DNA of 64,000 nt from Adiantum capillus-veneris (lineage: Eukaryota > Streptophyta > Polypodiopsida > Polypodiales > Pteridaceae): the NCBI GenBank assembly GCA_014529385.2, contig CM043943.1, forward strand, positions 104,628,355 to 104,692,354, given 5' to 3'. A program made the position numbers and the translations under genes. Positions 49,966-62,241 of the stretch are shown piece by piece (the stretch's first letter is position 1; each line of letters starts with the position of its first letter). Below the pieces are notes generated by a model. It was not told the origin of the DNA. It did no database searches and saw only the letters and a program-made list of their open reading frames with translations.

Positions 49966-50403
49966 TGTAGGGTTATGGTGGGTTAACTAGACTAACATTC
50001 ACGTTAATATAATTGATAAGTACACTAATTAACTCAATGCAAGAGAGAGAATGTAGACACAAAATGATAACTTGATTAGAAATGACAAAACAACATTAGG
50101 AAGTGTGTACAAATGAGTGGCTACTTAAATAGCAGCACCATATGGCTAGGTGTAACTCTCAAGGGTCACTTAGGTATCTTTCTCAAGGATCAAGGGGCAA
50201 CTCCCAAAGGGAAAGAGTGGCTCTATAGAATGTGGAAAGCTAGGATGATTGGGATACCTTTTTGGACCCTTGGGCAGCTCACCATGCCATGTGTGCTAGG
50301 CCATGTTCCCTCACATGCTCGCAGGGAGATTAGATTGATGACTATACAAGAAGTCATGCCCATAGTATTTGAGAGGTTTAGGCCAAGGGACATAATCCCA
50401 ACA
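49966..50403 (-). repeat. 3' LTR of copia F
   Basis: In plus view it begins TGTAGGGTTATGG and ends ATAATCCCAACA. It shares its first 120 bases with 52793-52915 and most of its length with the inverted solo LTR at 48859. Confidence 0.8.
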
Positions 50404-50805
50404 ATCCTCCCCTTGGACTTTGGATTCTACTGAAGTAAGTTGAATCGAGACTCAATGTCACACATGCTACTAGTCACATAGATGGGTAGTGACACATACT
50501 AAAATAGGTATCAACTGATATGCATCACATAGACTAAAGAATCCCCCCTTTAAACAAAGAAGGCGGAAGACCATCCATATCTATATTACATTAATATACT
50601 CACAAAAGTGATAAGGGGCAGCACAAACACAAAGACATTTCTCCTCCTCTTGATCTTTGTCTTGATATTTGTCCTCTACAAGGTTGTCCTTTTCTTTGTC
50701 TCTGCTACTGTTGCTACTATTGTGGCATTTTTTCATTGGATGACCTTTAATGCTACATTTGCTACAAAATTTGTTCTTGTAGCAATCTTTAGAAGAATGC
50801 AGTGA

Positions 50806-51092
50806 TCATATGTTGCAAAGTTGGTGTAGGGTCCTTTTGTTCGAGCTCTATGACAATGCATTCATAACACTTCTTATTATTGGTCCTACTTGATGAAGAT
50901 GCAATCCTAGATGAAGAGCGATGTAAGTCCCTCCATTGGTTAAAGCCTTCTTTGATTGTTTTTTCTCTTCTTTAATTAATGCATTGATCATATGTTGCAA
51001 AGTTGGTGTAGGGTCCTTTTGTTCTAGCTCTATGACAATGCTGTCAAAATTTTGCAAAGTTGGTGTAGGGTCCTTTTGTTCTAGCTCCTTGC
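50806..51092. repeat. Three copies of a 40-55-bp unit inside the element F gag region
   Basis: gttgcaaagttggtgtaggg followed by tccttttgttc is found near 50811, 50995 and 51051. The first two copies extend left through atcatat and right through agctctatgacaatgc. Confidence 0.9.
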
Positions 51093-52337
51093 CATCAATT
51101 AAAGGTTATTGTTCTCTTAAATGTTGCTATCAAATTTTTTTGGAGACAAAATTTAAGAGAACAACAACCTTATCTTCTTTGGGAATTTCAAACTTGATGT
51201 AGGTTAATTGAATGATGATACTCATCAACCTATTCATGAGGCTTGAGGTATTCTCACCTTGAAGCATTGTGAGTTTGTAGAGGTTTCTTTCAAGCCTTAT
51301 CTTTGTCATTTTCTACTTGGCACCAAAATTCTCCTCTAAGATGGTTCATGCTTGGATGACCGTGGTACAATTGTCAATGAAGTGCACATAATTATAGTAC
51401 AGTGAAGTGATAATTATGCCAAGAGCATGTTTATCTTTGGCTTGAATTTGTGCAATTTGGGCTCTGGTGAGTTTACCTTCAATTGTGGATGGATCAACTA
51501 CTCGTGGTTTAAGAACAAACCACAGTTGCTTGCGCATAAGGAAACCCTCCGCATTCAAATTTTTCAATCCCTTTTTCTCCCATAGTGCCAGTAGAGGAGC
51601 AAAAGGTAATGTCAATGTTTGGCCTCTGTACAAGTGCACTTGGGACCCTATTCCCGTAGGTGAAATATTTATGCATACAAATCAAGGGTTTTGCTATGGA
51701 TGCAAGGTTTTGCTTACAAAATTAGAGAGAATGAGAAAGAGGAAATTCTTTCTTTGCTTGAAGCTTGGAGTCAAAACCCCTTTTGGAAACTTCCTCTTTG
51801 AATGCTCGGTGAATATCTTCCTCTTAGAATGCTCAAAAGAAGCTTTATGCACACGATTGAAATTCCTTGGATACTTTGTACGATCTCCTCTGAAAACTGT
51901 TGCAACTTGATGTTTATTGTGTGTAAGGGAAGGTTCTTAAGGGGTTTAGAGGCTTTGTGATCCAAGGTTCAACCGTGGGATCTTCCCCTTGGCAAGGGGA
52001 GCTTTGGAGCAGCAAGGTGCGGGAAGGGGTGCCTTGCAAGATCGGGCACGTTGGACACTAGAGCGAGCAACACAAGCAGCCTACGGATCTGGACAAAAGT
52101 GGAAGCAAAAGAAAATGTGGGCATGTGAGAACTCCTTACAACAGACCCGCCATGGGTATTAGGCCAATTTAGAAGAGGGTGTTGACGTCCGCTGGTTTGC
52201 TAAAAAATGGAGTGGGAATTGACCCCGAAACCCTTTGAGAGGGATGCCCTATTTTAGGCAAGCTAACTCCATGGCCCTTCCATTTTCTTTTGTTGAGGAG
52301 CCCACAATACCGGATTATAACCCAGGCCCAACAGAGT

Positions 52338-52338
<1 letters not shown>

Positions 52339-52372
<34 letters not shown>
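52339..52372. repeat. (CA)17 microsatellite
   Basis: A perfect CA run inside the leader region of element F. Confidence 0.97.
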
Positions 52373-52373
<1 letters not shown>

Positions 52374-52888
52374 GAAATCCTCCCCACACACACCTATTCT
52401 TAGAAATAAAATTAGATAGGGTATGAGTGTCGGTTCAGGGAGCTTGATAGCTCTATGGATTGCTCTCATCAAGCACTATGCCCATGTAAGGAGGATTTTA
52501 TGATAATAAACGGGGAGATAAACTAATTGGAGGAGCAAAAATGCAAATTTGACACTAAAATGCAAGTTAAATTTAAATGGGAGCTAATGAACTCATTAAT
52601 CAATACTAATCACGTGTTCCTCAAGGAGTAGTGGCTTGCAAGGAACATGCCCAAAATCTATGAGAGTCGCAACATGATTGCACAGCTTATTGCTAATAAC
52701 ACTTGACAGAAAATGAGGGATCAAGTGTGGAAATAGAAAGAGTGGTTAGGGATTAATAGGCCTAGATGTGAATCATTAGCTCTAATACCAATTGTAGCGT
52801 TAGGGTGGGTTAACAAGATTAGCATTTATGTTAACATAATTGATAAGCACATGGATTAACTCAATGCAAGAGAGAGAGAATGTAGGCA

Positions 52889-53130
52889 CAAAATGATAAC
52901 TTGATTAGAAATGAACGAACGTTGAAAATCTTCCAACATTATTTTGACATATAGATTAAGCTAATGATGGAGGTAAACTCCATCATTACTTGATTAGAAA
53001 TGAACGAACGTTGGAAATCTTCCAACGTTAAGCTAATGATGGAGGTAAAGTCCATCAATACTTGGGCATATTGATTAAGCTAATGATGGAGGTAAAGTCC
53101 ATCATTACTTGGGCATGTAGATTAAGCAAT
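52889..53130. repeat. Small tandem repeats with palindromic units
   Basis: acttgattagaaatgaacga followed by acgttg occurs at about 52899 and 52986. gctaatgatggaggtaaa occurs three times (about 52960, 53032, 53080). The core atgatgga...tccatcat is itself a hairpin. The block replaces the remainder of the element F 5' LTR. Confidence 0.85.
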
Positions 53131-55235
53131 GAAATGTTTATTATTTGATCAAATGAGTTGCACATCATTCATTTTAAGGCTAATATGAATGCTTCCTTTG
53201 AGAAGTCAAACTTGGGACTCTTGTACCATTATTTGGGCATGTAGATTAAGCAACATGATGGATTGAGTGCTTACAAGCTATTGGATATGATAAACTATAT
53301 ATCACCTAGAAGTGTTTCCACCTAGAAGAGCATGCATGAACAACCCTACCCTCACTTTGATAAGTTGGATCGCGATCCATGTTCCTCCACCTCCAAATCT
53401 AGAAAAATTTCTCCAAGAGACACCTCTCAATTGCACCTATACACTCTTGCAATCACAATTGCAAAACTCTTCCCAACATAGATTGTGATCCATGTACCCG
53501 CAAAAACTGACCAACAGTAAGACCATAGCTTGGGGTAGTCACCTACTAATTTTGGGCAAAAATAGACTTTAATGGACCCTAAAGCTCCAAAATTTTTGAA
53601 AAATCAGTCTGCAAATGGTCATTTTGACCAAGGCAAAGAAAATTTGATCCAAACTTCAAAAAAGTGCGACCAATAGCATAGGGGACTTGTCAAAAAGGTG
53701 TAATTTGGCTCCAAAACATGGATCGTGATCCATGTACATGAGGTACAATTTTGGCAGTGTCAAAATCCACAATGTCTGCAAAGCTCAAGTTATGAATTAA
53801 TGCAAGATTGTTCCAATTCTATCAGTTGTGCATTTTCAAAGTATTCATTGCAAAATTGGGTAATCTTCTAGAAACAAATGAAAATGAAATTATGGTACGA
53901 TTAATGGTTCAAAAAAGAGTCCCAAAATGCTTACCAAGGGGGCAAATTTTGCCAGTACAAAAAGAGAAGAAAAGGCCATTCCTATCAACGTTGATGAGCT
54001 TAGTAGGTAAAAGTTGATTCAAAGGAAATTATACCATGCTCTCTTTCTATTAATAGATGCATAATGAAGCACTAGTATTATTCAAGAAGAGGGCAATGAC
54101 TCCAACATAGAATTTTGTTGAGAGATCAACTAGTTTATAAATTTAAAATTCAGGTTTCCATGCATCTTGTGTAGAGATCTAATCATCCCTGAAGTGCAAA
54201 TAATTGCCATCTAAGGCTATTATCAAGCGTTTTATTCATTGTTTGCCCAAAGTTGTGCTTGTCATTGCGCATTAGATGCTTACATTGCATTTGTGCATTC
54301 TTCTATATATGCGCAAATAGTGATGGTGTGTGCATGCAACACCTCTCAAAAGAGGCTACAAATAAGGTATGTGTCTTTGATTGGAATGAGCTCCTCGTTA
54401 GCTTATCGAAATTCTCACTTGTGTGAGAAACCTCTTGCAAGGATGCCTCTGGGTGGGAATGGCTTCAAGTGGCAACTAGCTATAATAGTTTGGTAAGAAT
54501 TACCTCTTGTAGTAGAGCTTTAAAGTGGCCCTAGGGATTTTAGTGGGGACAGATATGTTGAGCATTGGCAACTGCAAAAGCACTTCATTCATCCCTTTGG
54601 CAGTGTAGATCAAGTTCAATTAATTGTAATCATTTTAGCATCGATAGTGCCGTCAAGTCTCAAAACACTTTGAAACGTCACTCGTGGTGAACTAGACCAA
54701 CATGCTTGAACACTAAACATAAACATTGTAATTGCTTTCCTTTCCTTCCATTGAAGACCACCCTATAGCTAACTTAAGGTCGAAATAACGCACTAGTATG
54801 GTAATATTCAAGTTGTCAACTGCTCAAACCATTACTTGCTCAAAATTACTCACCCCAAGAATTTTGCCAGCAATCTTAATGCCGCATGGCAATTACACAT
54901 GCTCTTTCTTAATATCTCCAAAGGAAGGTGGCACAAGCCAATATTAACCCACAAGTATACAAGCCTTCAATTCAAATCTATAGCGGCTTCCTTTCGAAGG
55001 CATATGACAAATTCTAGATCCCATAAAGCATGTTTGTCACTGTTTGGAAGAAAGGGTCACATCCATATCCATAACCTGGCATGCTAAGCATGTACAAAAC
55101 TTTCGTGTTCAATTGAGGAAGACCCTCATGTGCCAACAATTGTGGACCGCGTTTTAGATGTCACCAAACATGATCATTTCTCCTCCATTATACGCTATTC
55201 AACCGTCATGTCCTTATCATCAGCTCTTGGCATTT
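53131..55235. other. No gene seen; 3' flank of the CCCH gene
   Basis: AT-rich sequence. The palindrome-like word gatcgYgatccatgt recurs near 53370 and 53718, with a variant (attgtgatccatgt) near 53480. No coding domain was found; the plus frames at 53808-54017, 54239-54496 and 54836-55087 have no recognisable content. The 3' UTR of the CCCH gene must lie just left of 55236, but no clear poly(A) signal was picked out. Confidence 0.45.
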
Positions 55236-58200
55236 TTAGCTCTTTGTTGCCTCTAACGGTTCTGCTACATTAGTTCTCTCAGTTAAATAAGGCGGCTCCA
55301 CTTTGGGAGGCTCATGCAAAAAATTGCAATGGATACCATTTCGGCAACCTTTGGGTGTATTGAAAAACAAACAAGGCTTTCTGATCTTTGCACTTGCCGC
55401 CACCGGCATCCTCTCTCGAACAGCTGTGCCTTTCTTGGGATATGGTGGTACTACACTTGGACCACTTTCAAGGAAGGGCTGGCAATTCAATCCTACAATA
55501 TTGCGAGCTGCCATGCTTTCATGAAAGAAGGGACTTTGCCTCAACGTTTCATTGGTCGGTATACACCGGATGTGTGAATGTGGAAAGAGCTTTTTCGAGG
55601 CATCTTCATAGAGTTGTTCCATGAAAGTGTTCATTCCATAAGCAACTTTACCATTTCCCAAAATTCCTCTTTCTTGTTCATAAAACGGAGCTCTTCTGAG
55701 TAAGCTTCTCCTCATATTGGAACTCGAAGGTTGCCCCATTGGACTCCCCTGCTGCCATTGAGAAACACCTTTCTCCACCGGAGGAGGAGCATGCGTTCCT
55801 CTTCCTAGCGTCGTCCATGCACCCAGACAATCTCTTTCTTTATCATTTTCCACAGGCTCACTGATACAAGCAGCTGGAACTGAATTTGAACCACTTGTTG
55901 GCAAAGTCATGTTGCTATTCTTCAGATAATCAGTTAGAATAGGGTTGCTCAGAATCTTGATAAGAAGCTCTCGGTCTATTGAAGACCCCCTTTCTTGAGC
56001 TTTTAATACAGCAAATGCTGCAGCAGCTGCAGCTGCAACATCAGGATCTGCACATGAAGAATATTGTCATATTCCTAGCTACTAAATCCAAAGTCCCCAA
56101 AAGACACTAACCCAACCTGAATCTATTTGAGGCGCTAATCCCACAGATGTGCCACTTGAAATTGTATCATGAGTGGTAGACCTGATGCCGCCTGGATCAT
56201 TGACAAGCCCAATGTAACACACATTTAACATATATCACAAGGAAGTTCTGGACAAATTCTCACAATATTTCCCACATTGTGACTTACCTCAACATCATGA
56301 GCTTCTGTAAGGGAGGCGCCCCATACCTAGCTAGGTATGCAGTGCCTCTCGAGCAGAAGCTCATGATGTTATGCAATGTATGAAAAACACTGAGAAAGAC
56401 TCCGTTTTCCTACATGAGAAAATTTCTAAATCTTCTTGTGTATGACCTTACACAACATTCCCCAAAAAAGCCCAAAATCCCCTATAAACCAATTTAACGA
56501 GTGTAAACTTGAATCTACAACAAAACCCAAATTCATCTATGAAGGAAAATATAAGTTGGTAAGCCACAACAGGACCATATGTAAAACGCATGATGGAAAT
56601 AACTGTGCAGAGACAAATCTATACCTGAGTGGGCATACTCATCATCTTCATAAGATACCAAAGGTATTTGCAAGGGGTTTGAGGTATCTATTTCCAACTC
56701 TGCTTTTGGTAGTTCTATTGGACTGCAAAAGTTGGCATGTGACAAAATCATGAGCTTGTCTAGTTAGCAACGTCAACTTAAGCTAGAAGAGTTATTCGTG
56801 ATCTTTGAAGAGCTCTTCAGTGACAGGAGCCTGTAATATTACACCGAACGAGGCCATACTCCTATTATAGCACTTTAAAAAAAAGACAAAGAATCACCAA
56901 TCACCATTAAAGACAAAAGAAAGTCATGAGAGGCTTCAAAGAAACAAAGAAGACTTCAAGGCTTCACATGCAAAAATGATCATGTCTAAAGTTTGTTCTA
57001 GAGATCCAAAAACTTGGTGCTTCTACTAATCTGTCCTAAAATTTTATTGAGTGCATACACACACCTTGCAGGTATTGCTGAAACACGAGGATAAAATGCT
57101 TCCAAAACCCTAACTTCCCGGTGCATCTGTGCAGGAACTTCTGAGCTGTCCTCACCTGCTGCCACTAACCACGATGGATTGTATATAACCTAAGAAAATT
57201 TACAAATGAGTTCCAGGCTTTCCAACTCGAGCTTGAGACCTTGGAAGGATATGCATCTTGCAGCTCACCGTTTTTGGACATTTCCAAGTCAGTTGAGCAT
57301 CCATCGCTAGAACAGTTGCCATCTCAAGCTTTGCACGCTTTGTCACTGCACTTCCAGAACCTGGATGCACATCAATGGCAGACGACGGTCGTATCATCCT
57401 GACCTTTTTGGCCTCCAAAAGATCTTGAGAAACCAATCCCAATGAGGCAGGTGCATCTTCAACAGCAAATAAACGAACCTGCCACCGACCACATTAAAAA
57501 AAAATTAGCCAGGCAGAGATGAAATTGATTAGCAAATGCTTTAATAATGTTTAGCCATTAGATTAGTTGGACTCTTCTCTGTGTGTGTGCGCACGCGCGT
57601 GCACGCGTGCACGCCCATGTGCGTGTGGATTATTTTCTATTAATTAAACATGTTGATGGAACCTGGTCTGTTAACGTATAATTAGGAGACCTATATAAGG
57701 AAGGCTGCTGTCTCTTCAACAGGCTGCCTCACTACCCGTCTGTAGACAAGGCCAGCTGGCCCTATCCCTGTCTTGACTTCCTGTCGGTCCCCAAGAGGTG
57801 AATCTGGTGTTTATTTATTTTATTTTATTCTCTTTCCCCCCGATGCTCTTAATACACACGAGAGCGATCCCAGAACCAATGCATGGCCACTGTGGAATCT
57901 GCTAGTGCCAGTCAGCCACGAGCGTGGCCTGTTGAGCCAGTCGAGATTAAACACCGAGATGTGCACGCCAATTTATGGCCTAGACAATCTTTTTAAATGT
58001 GGACGAGCAGATCATGTGAAATGTAACTGGCAAGCCACTAACGAGGTGATGAATCAACAGCAAACACACGAACAAACTTGAAAGCTTGATCGCACTAAAA
58101 TTTAAAACAACTACATACGAGACATAAAGTGGCAGAGTTCCACTTCCAAATGCACTGGCCCCAAAGTCTAGCGCCCCTTTTGGTACTTCTTTTCTCAAAG

Positions 58201-61200
58201 TACAATTGCTTGGGAGTCACTGTGCAGATGTGCAACCATACACTGATTTATCCCTTGGGCGCGCTTATAAAGGCACTAGGCCCCCACCATGCACGAAGCA
58301 GTGGGGCAGCTTAGGGGCGTCTAGATTAGTTTTTGGCTGATTTAATTTAAAGGCTAATTTTTGCAAGTTTACATAGCTGCAAAGCTCCCCCAAGTCATAC
58401 TAGGGGTGCATGCACTACCACACCCCTATTCTGCGTAGCAAGATGTTTTTACAACTGCAAACTCTCTAAAAACTACTTTTCAGCTCATAATACCCATCTT
58501 CTACACGAGTTCTTGCAATTGTGATGGAGAGTAATATGAATGAGTAACATTAGGCATGCTCATGTATATGAAACACTACGGAAATCAACAAAATACAGAG
58601 CTGATGCAGGGAGAATGTAATGGTGGTCTACCGATGTGGAGGTTCCTCGTAACAATCGGCTCACAGATTCTTTGAGGGGATTGCCAGGGCTCTTTGGCTC
58701 ATCTCCAAATCATCCTCTACTTTGGTGGCTTTTCTTCATCATAATACGCAAGAGGGAAAACAATAAAACAATATTGAAAGGGGCGCTAATCTTTGGGGCC
58801 AATCTGGTGTTGTTTTCTCCCTGCCCCTCTCTCTTCCACTCCATTCATAGGTGGCAAGTCACATGAACTTTGTGTCAGAAAGCTACAAGGAAATCTAGAC
58901 AACCAACAATTGGTTCTGTTATGTGTTTTTATTGCCCTTCAGTGGTCCCATTGGTTGGTTTCAAATGTTCCCTCGCAAAGATATGCAACATCTCCCTCAA
59001 AGTGTGGGCCTTGGCTAGTTTTGGGTGTTAAGCCGCCACGAGGCACATAAAGTACATGTTTGCTATAGGCACAAGCATAGGTGGTTAACTCATCATTTGG
59101 AGTTATTTGGAATCCAAATGCATAGCTGCCTACCTGCTGAATTTTCTGGTTGTATGCTGAATTTTCGGCATTATGGTTGAGAGGAAAGATGACCATTGCA
59201 ACGACGAAGCTTCTTCACACGATAGACACAATTTACATAGAGTAGTGACTCTAAAACATGTGTAGAGGTGCACATGTATCTTCTTCTAAAAACACGAATG
59301 CATCGCAGTTTACTTGTATGTGCAATGAACAAAGAGGAGGACAATATGCTTAGAGAAAAACTGTTGAGCATTGCCACTACCATCCAACAATGGGAAGAGA
59401 ATCCAAGGCATGTGGAATTCTTGCTAGTCCCGTCAAATAGGACAAAGAGCATTCACATGGTGTGGAGTCTCACAAGGCTAAAGGGCAACCACCATTGTCA
59501 GGTGAACGGGTGATGAGAACTCCAGAGTCCGCACATGCAAACAAGGAAAGGTCAGCAATCTTTGAATAATTAGGGAAGTAATGAACACGTTGTCATCCAC
59601 CAACCATTTCCTCCACCTTCTTCACATCTTGTGGTGGTGGTTCAGTTTTCCAAGCTATGGCTGGCATCCCCACAAGTTTTAAAGCTAATTTGCCAAGAAA
59701 TGCATCTAGAGCAATGCAAACAACCATGGCCAATCCCATCTATGGAAATATTGGCAGTCAGGCAGGTTTTCAGGGTGTATGTGGACACATTGGGATGCCT
59801 CCAGGACAATTTGGTCTTGCTGATTGTTCTCACCCTCATGCACGTAGGTTATGTATTGCAGGAAAAACAGCTGACATGAATGCGGAAATGGCCAAGCACC
59901 ATTCTTACACCCACCTGTCTATGACAATTTGACACCTTTGTCAAAGCCTAAGGATTTATACAAGGAAGGCGGTGCAATAGTGAAATTAATTAAAAGTTTT
60001 AGTGGGATGCCAGATATATAAGTTGAAGGCTTTGACATTCATACAACAATTTGATGCAGCCTAAGCCCTTACTAAGGAGGAGATGGAAGCTTTTATAAAA
60101 TAGATTTTATGTGCGAGGAGCCTATAGTCAGAGTGTTATGTTACTCTCCATGTGAAGAGATAAAAAGCACTCTACAACGTAGGCATTCATGACATACAAA
60201 TGATTCTAATCGCGAGCACGACAATCTTTGACAAACCATCGCCAATCTTCAACAACTAGCGCAAATCCCCAATGACATCTGCAAAATAGGAAAATGGTGG
60301 AAGCAAAATACTTAAAGAAGTGACCTCTTTTCTCTACGATGGACAGGCTGTATGTGTGACAATTGGTGTGAAGCAATAAACAGCCAATTGCCCCGATCGA
60401 GAGCCTAAGCCAATCTTAAGTAAGAGAGAACACTGAGTGTGTCACTTTCAATAGTACCAAGGAAAAACTATGAACATTGACAATCAATAAAAGTAGAAAG
60501 GACAACCACTGCAAAATGCATGGGTTAGCACAAGTGCATAATGCAGATAATCAAGGCCCTCTCAACAAAACGTGAAAAACAAAGGAGAGGAGATTCTAAA
60601 GACACAATAATACCATGTTTGGAAGAAGCGCTGATCATACAAATAAACATTACTGATTAAAGCAGCACTTAGCTGTTGGTGCCTAAGTTGATGCCATGGC
60701 CATTGTGCACAACACGAAAAATGGTTTTTGATGGATGTTGTAGTCGATTTCAAAATGGTCATCAAGTAGACACAAGCAAGCTCCATGCTTAAGTTCTCCA
60801 GCTCAACCTAGAGTGTTGGCCAGTCAATCAATATGCAGCGCTTCATACGTTTTGATCCAACTTTAGCTTCATCCGATGTTGCGTGCATTTTGCATTGGGA
60901 CTGGGGTTTTCTTTGTAGGCGACAAGCTATGATTGTAGGAAAACTTGTACGTTGTGCTTGTATGGCATCCCTACAGTCGCAGTCTTTTGCAAAGGATGTC
61001 ACTAGCTCTGCATTCTCAGCGAGAGGACATTCTATCAAAATACATAGATTAGGAGCAACTAGACCTTTGCAATATGTGAATCAAAATAAGCGTGTGAAGT
61101 AATGAGAGACGCTGTAATTGAGAAAAGACAATTCAAAAGGGAAGAAAAATCGGGAACAGAGTTGTGAAGGCTTGAAATTAAAATTTGGAAATTGCGGTAA

Positions 61201-62241
61201 ATGCTCGAAGATCCATTTCCTTTGAAGTTACTAATCATAAGAAGTCTCTCATTGTTGAGAGGGACACGGATTTGCGGAGTATCTAGCGGCACAGTAACTC
61301 AGGCCCAAAAGCAACTGCTGTCAAAATTACCTGGTGTCATCAGAAAGTTAACCTTTTAGCATCACATCAGCAGCCATATGGCATGCCACGTAAGCATCCA
61401 ATAAAGCACAGTGCGTTTTGTGCCTTGATTCCCATCCCGCCATGTTAATAAACCTAAACGTTTTTGTCAACCGTGTACCACAACCCAATACCAACTTCAC
61501 AAATGTTGGAGGTCTTCTGCGCTTGCATGTGCATCTGGCTGATGATGACCTGCTTGACGAACATTGAGGGTCTTGTTCTTGCATGTGCATGTGGCTGACA
61601 GCTCATACTTACACATCTTAAGTCTGAATGCAATAAGAAGACCAAGACACAACAGCCGCAATGCTACTCTCTGAAAATTTTTGTTGTCAAATCATGTCAT
61701 GAAAACAAACAGAAAAAGAAACATGTGGGGAAATGAAAGTTAAACACTCATTATACTGACGCATTGCAGATAAAATACGAAATTAACAGAACAGTATCAT
61801 CATTGCTGCCCACTAAGGTGTCAATATATGCTTCTACGCACATATGCGTGTGCCTACACACACACAGACGTACACACCCACGGGCTCAACACTTTTCTAT
61901 GGAGATCTGCACACTAAGTTTTGGCCGATTATCCTCGAGACCGAGCATACTTAACCTCTTGGTGTTTATGAATCCCCCCTAGAATCATCCTTATGCTCTT
62001 GGTGCTTAGGAATCTTACTGAAGTTACAATGAGTATGCTCATATACTATGGTTAGAAAGCAAGCAACATGCCAAAGATGGTTTCTCATAAATACTCAAGT
62101 AAGCCTTACCTGGTGCATGCATTCTGGTGTTGCCCACGTGACATTCTTCATCCGTGGACGCTTGAGCAAGCCTCTCACATTTTCGCTCGTCGTCCGATCG
62201 CGAACGACTTGTAGCAGCGGAGCGCTGACACTCATTGACAT
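55236..62241 (-). CDS. CCCH zinc-finger protein of the plant C3H6 / LUMINIDEPENDENS-like family, six exons
   Basis: Exons in transcript order are 62241-62110, 57478-57269, 57189-57065, 56722-56625, 56191-56117 and 56047-55236. All introns are GT/AG, phases agree, and the product is 483 residues. The N-terminus holds KRPRMKNVTWATPECMHQ joined to VRLFAVEDAPASLGL, the opening block of this family. A TWKCPKTVIYNPSWLVAAGE block follows near residues 109-128, then REVRVLEAFYPRVSAIP near 138-154. An Ala-rich helix precedes SSIDRELLIKILSNP (about 240-254). A single C-x8-C-x5-C-x3-H finger (CLFFNTPKGCRNGIHC, then NFLH) lies near residue 442, and the tail is short. The family is nuclear and presumed RNA-binding; LUMINIDEPENDENS itself acts in flowering control, which need not apply here. 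The start is the first in-frame ATG after an in-frame stop; a second ATG lies two codons later. The tiny exon 5 and the 69-base last intron fit the pattern. Intron 1 is unusually long (4631 bases). Confidence 0.88.
56291..56370. repeat. Intronic 80-nt hairpin, microRNA-precursor-like
   Basis: Arms 56291-56307 (aacatcatgagcttctg) and 56354-56370 are exact reverse complements over 17 bases. Inside lie a further paired aggc/gcct and an 18-base perfect palindrome (catacctagctaggtatg, 56322-56339) forming the tip. It lies in intron 4 of the CCCH gene. The shape fits a small microRNA precursor or a tiny foldback element; no known mature microRNA was matched with confidence. Confidence 0.8.
57479..62109 (-). 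other. First intron of the CCCH gene (4631 bases), repeat-poor with coding-like scraps
   Basis: Bounded by an ideal donor (CAG/GTAAGG, minus) at 62109 and an acceptor (ggcag) at 57479. It holds a Z-DNA-like tract (57580-57614). The plus-strand stretch at about 59268-60120 has frames that look faintly coding: 59268-59513 with LREKLLSIATTIQQWEENP, 59657-59932, and an unplaced DLYKEGGAIVKLIKSFSG near 59955-60010. I recognise none of these; they could be a decayed transposon or a gene fragment. No LTR, SINE or tRNA was found in it. Confidence 0.6.
57580..57614. repeat. Alternating purine-pyrimidine tract (Z-DNA-prone)
   Basis: Thirty-five bases alternate strictly between pyrimidine and purine, mainly TG, CG and CA steps. 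It lies about 100 bases into the 3' end of intron 1 of the CCCH gene. Confidence 0.9.

Larger units (their letters stand above)
49966..52915 (-). mobile_element. Ty1/copia element F, gag-bearing, broken
   Basis: The minus-strand element has its 3' LTR at 49966-50403, a purine tract just right of it (minus: aaggggagg) and a Met-type primer site at 52779-52790 (minus: TGGTATTAGAGC). A 5' LTR piece at 52793-52915 matches the first 120 bases of the 3' LTR. Parts: gag (UBN2) about 51640-51346, continuing to about 51130, and a CCHC knuckle about 50740-50800 (CSKCSIKGHPMKKC). No protease, integrase or reverse transcriptase was recognised, so it appears to be gag-only and non-autonomous. It has a few breaks. 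It abuts the old copia body on its left. Confidence 0.75.

Noticed and set aside
51467-51910. 147-codon plus frame
   Set aside because: Antisense to the copia F gag region; no domain of its own.
52160-52340. Possible second minus-strand tRNA-derived SINE
   Set aside because: A GGTCAATTCCC box B-like word and a TAGCTTGCC box A-like word occur, but there is no cloverleaf, A-tail or duplication.
52889-53130. CRISPR-like spaced repeats
   Set aside because: Repeats are few, vary in spacing and length, and this is plant nuclear DNA; a local tandem duplication explains them.
55303-55624. Plus-strand frames over the CCCH 3' exon
   Set aside because: Antisense mirrors of the conserved zinc-finger exon.
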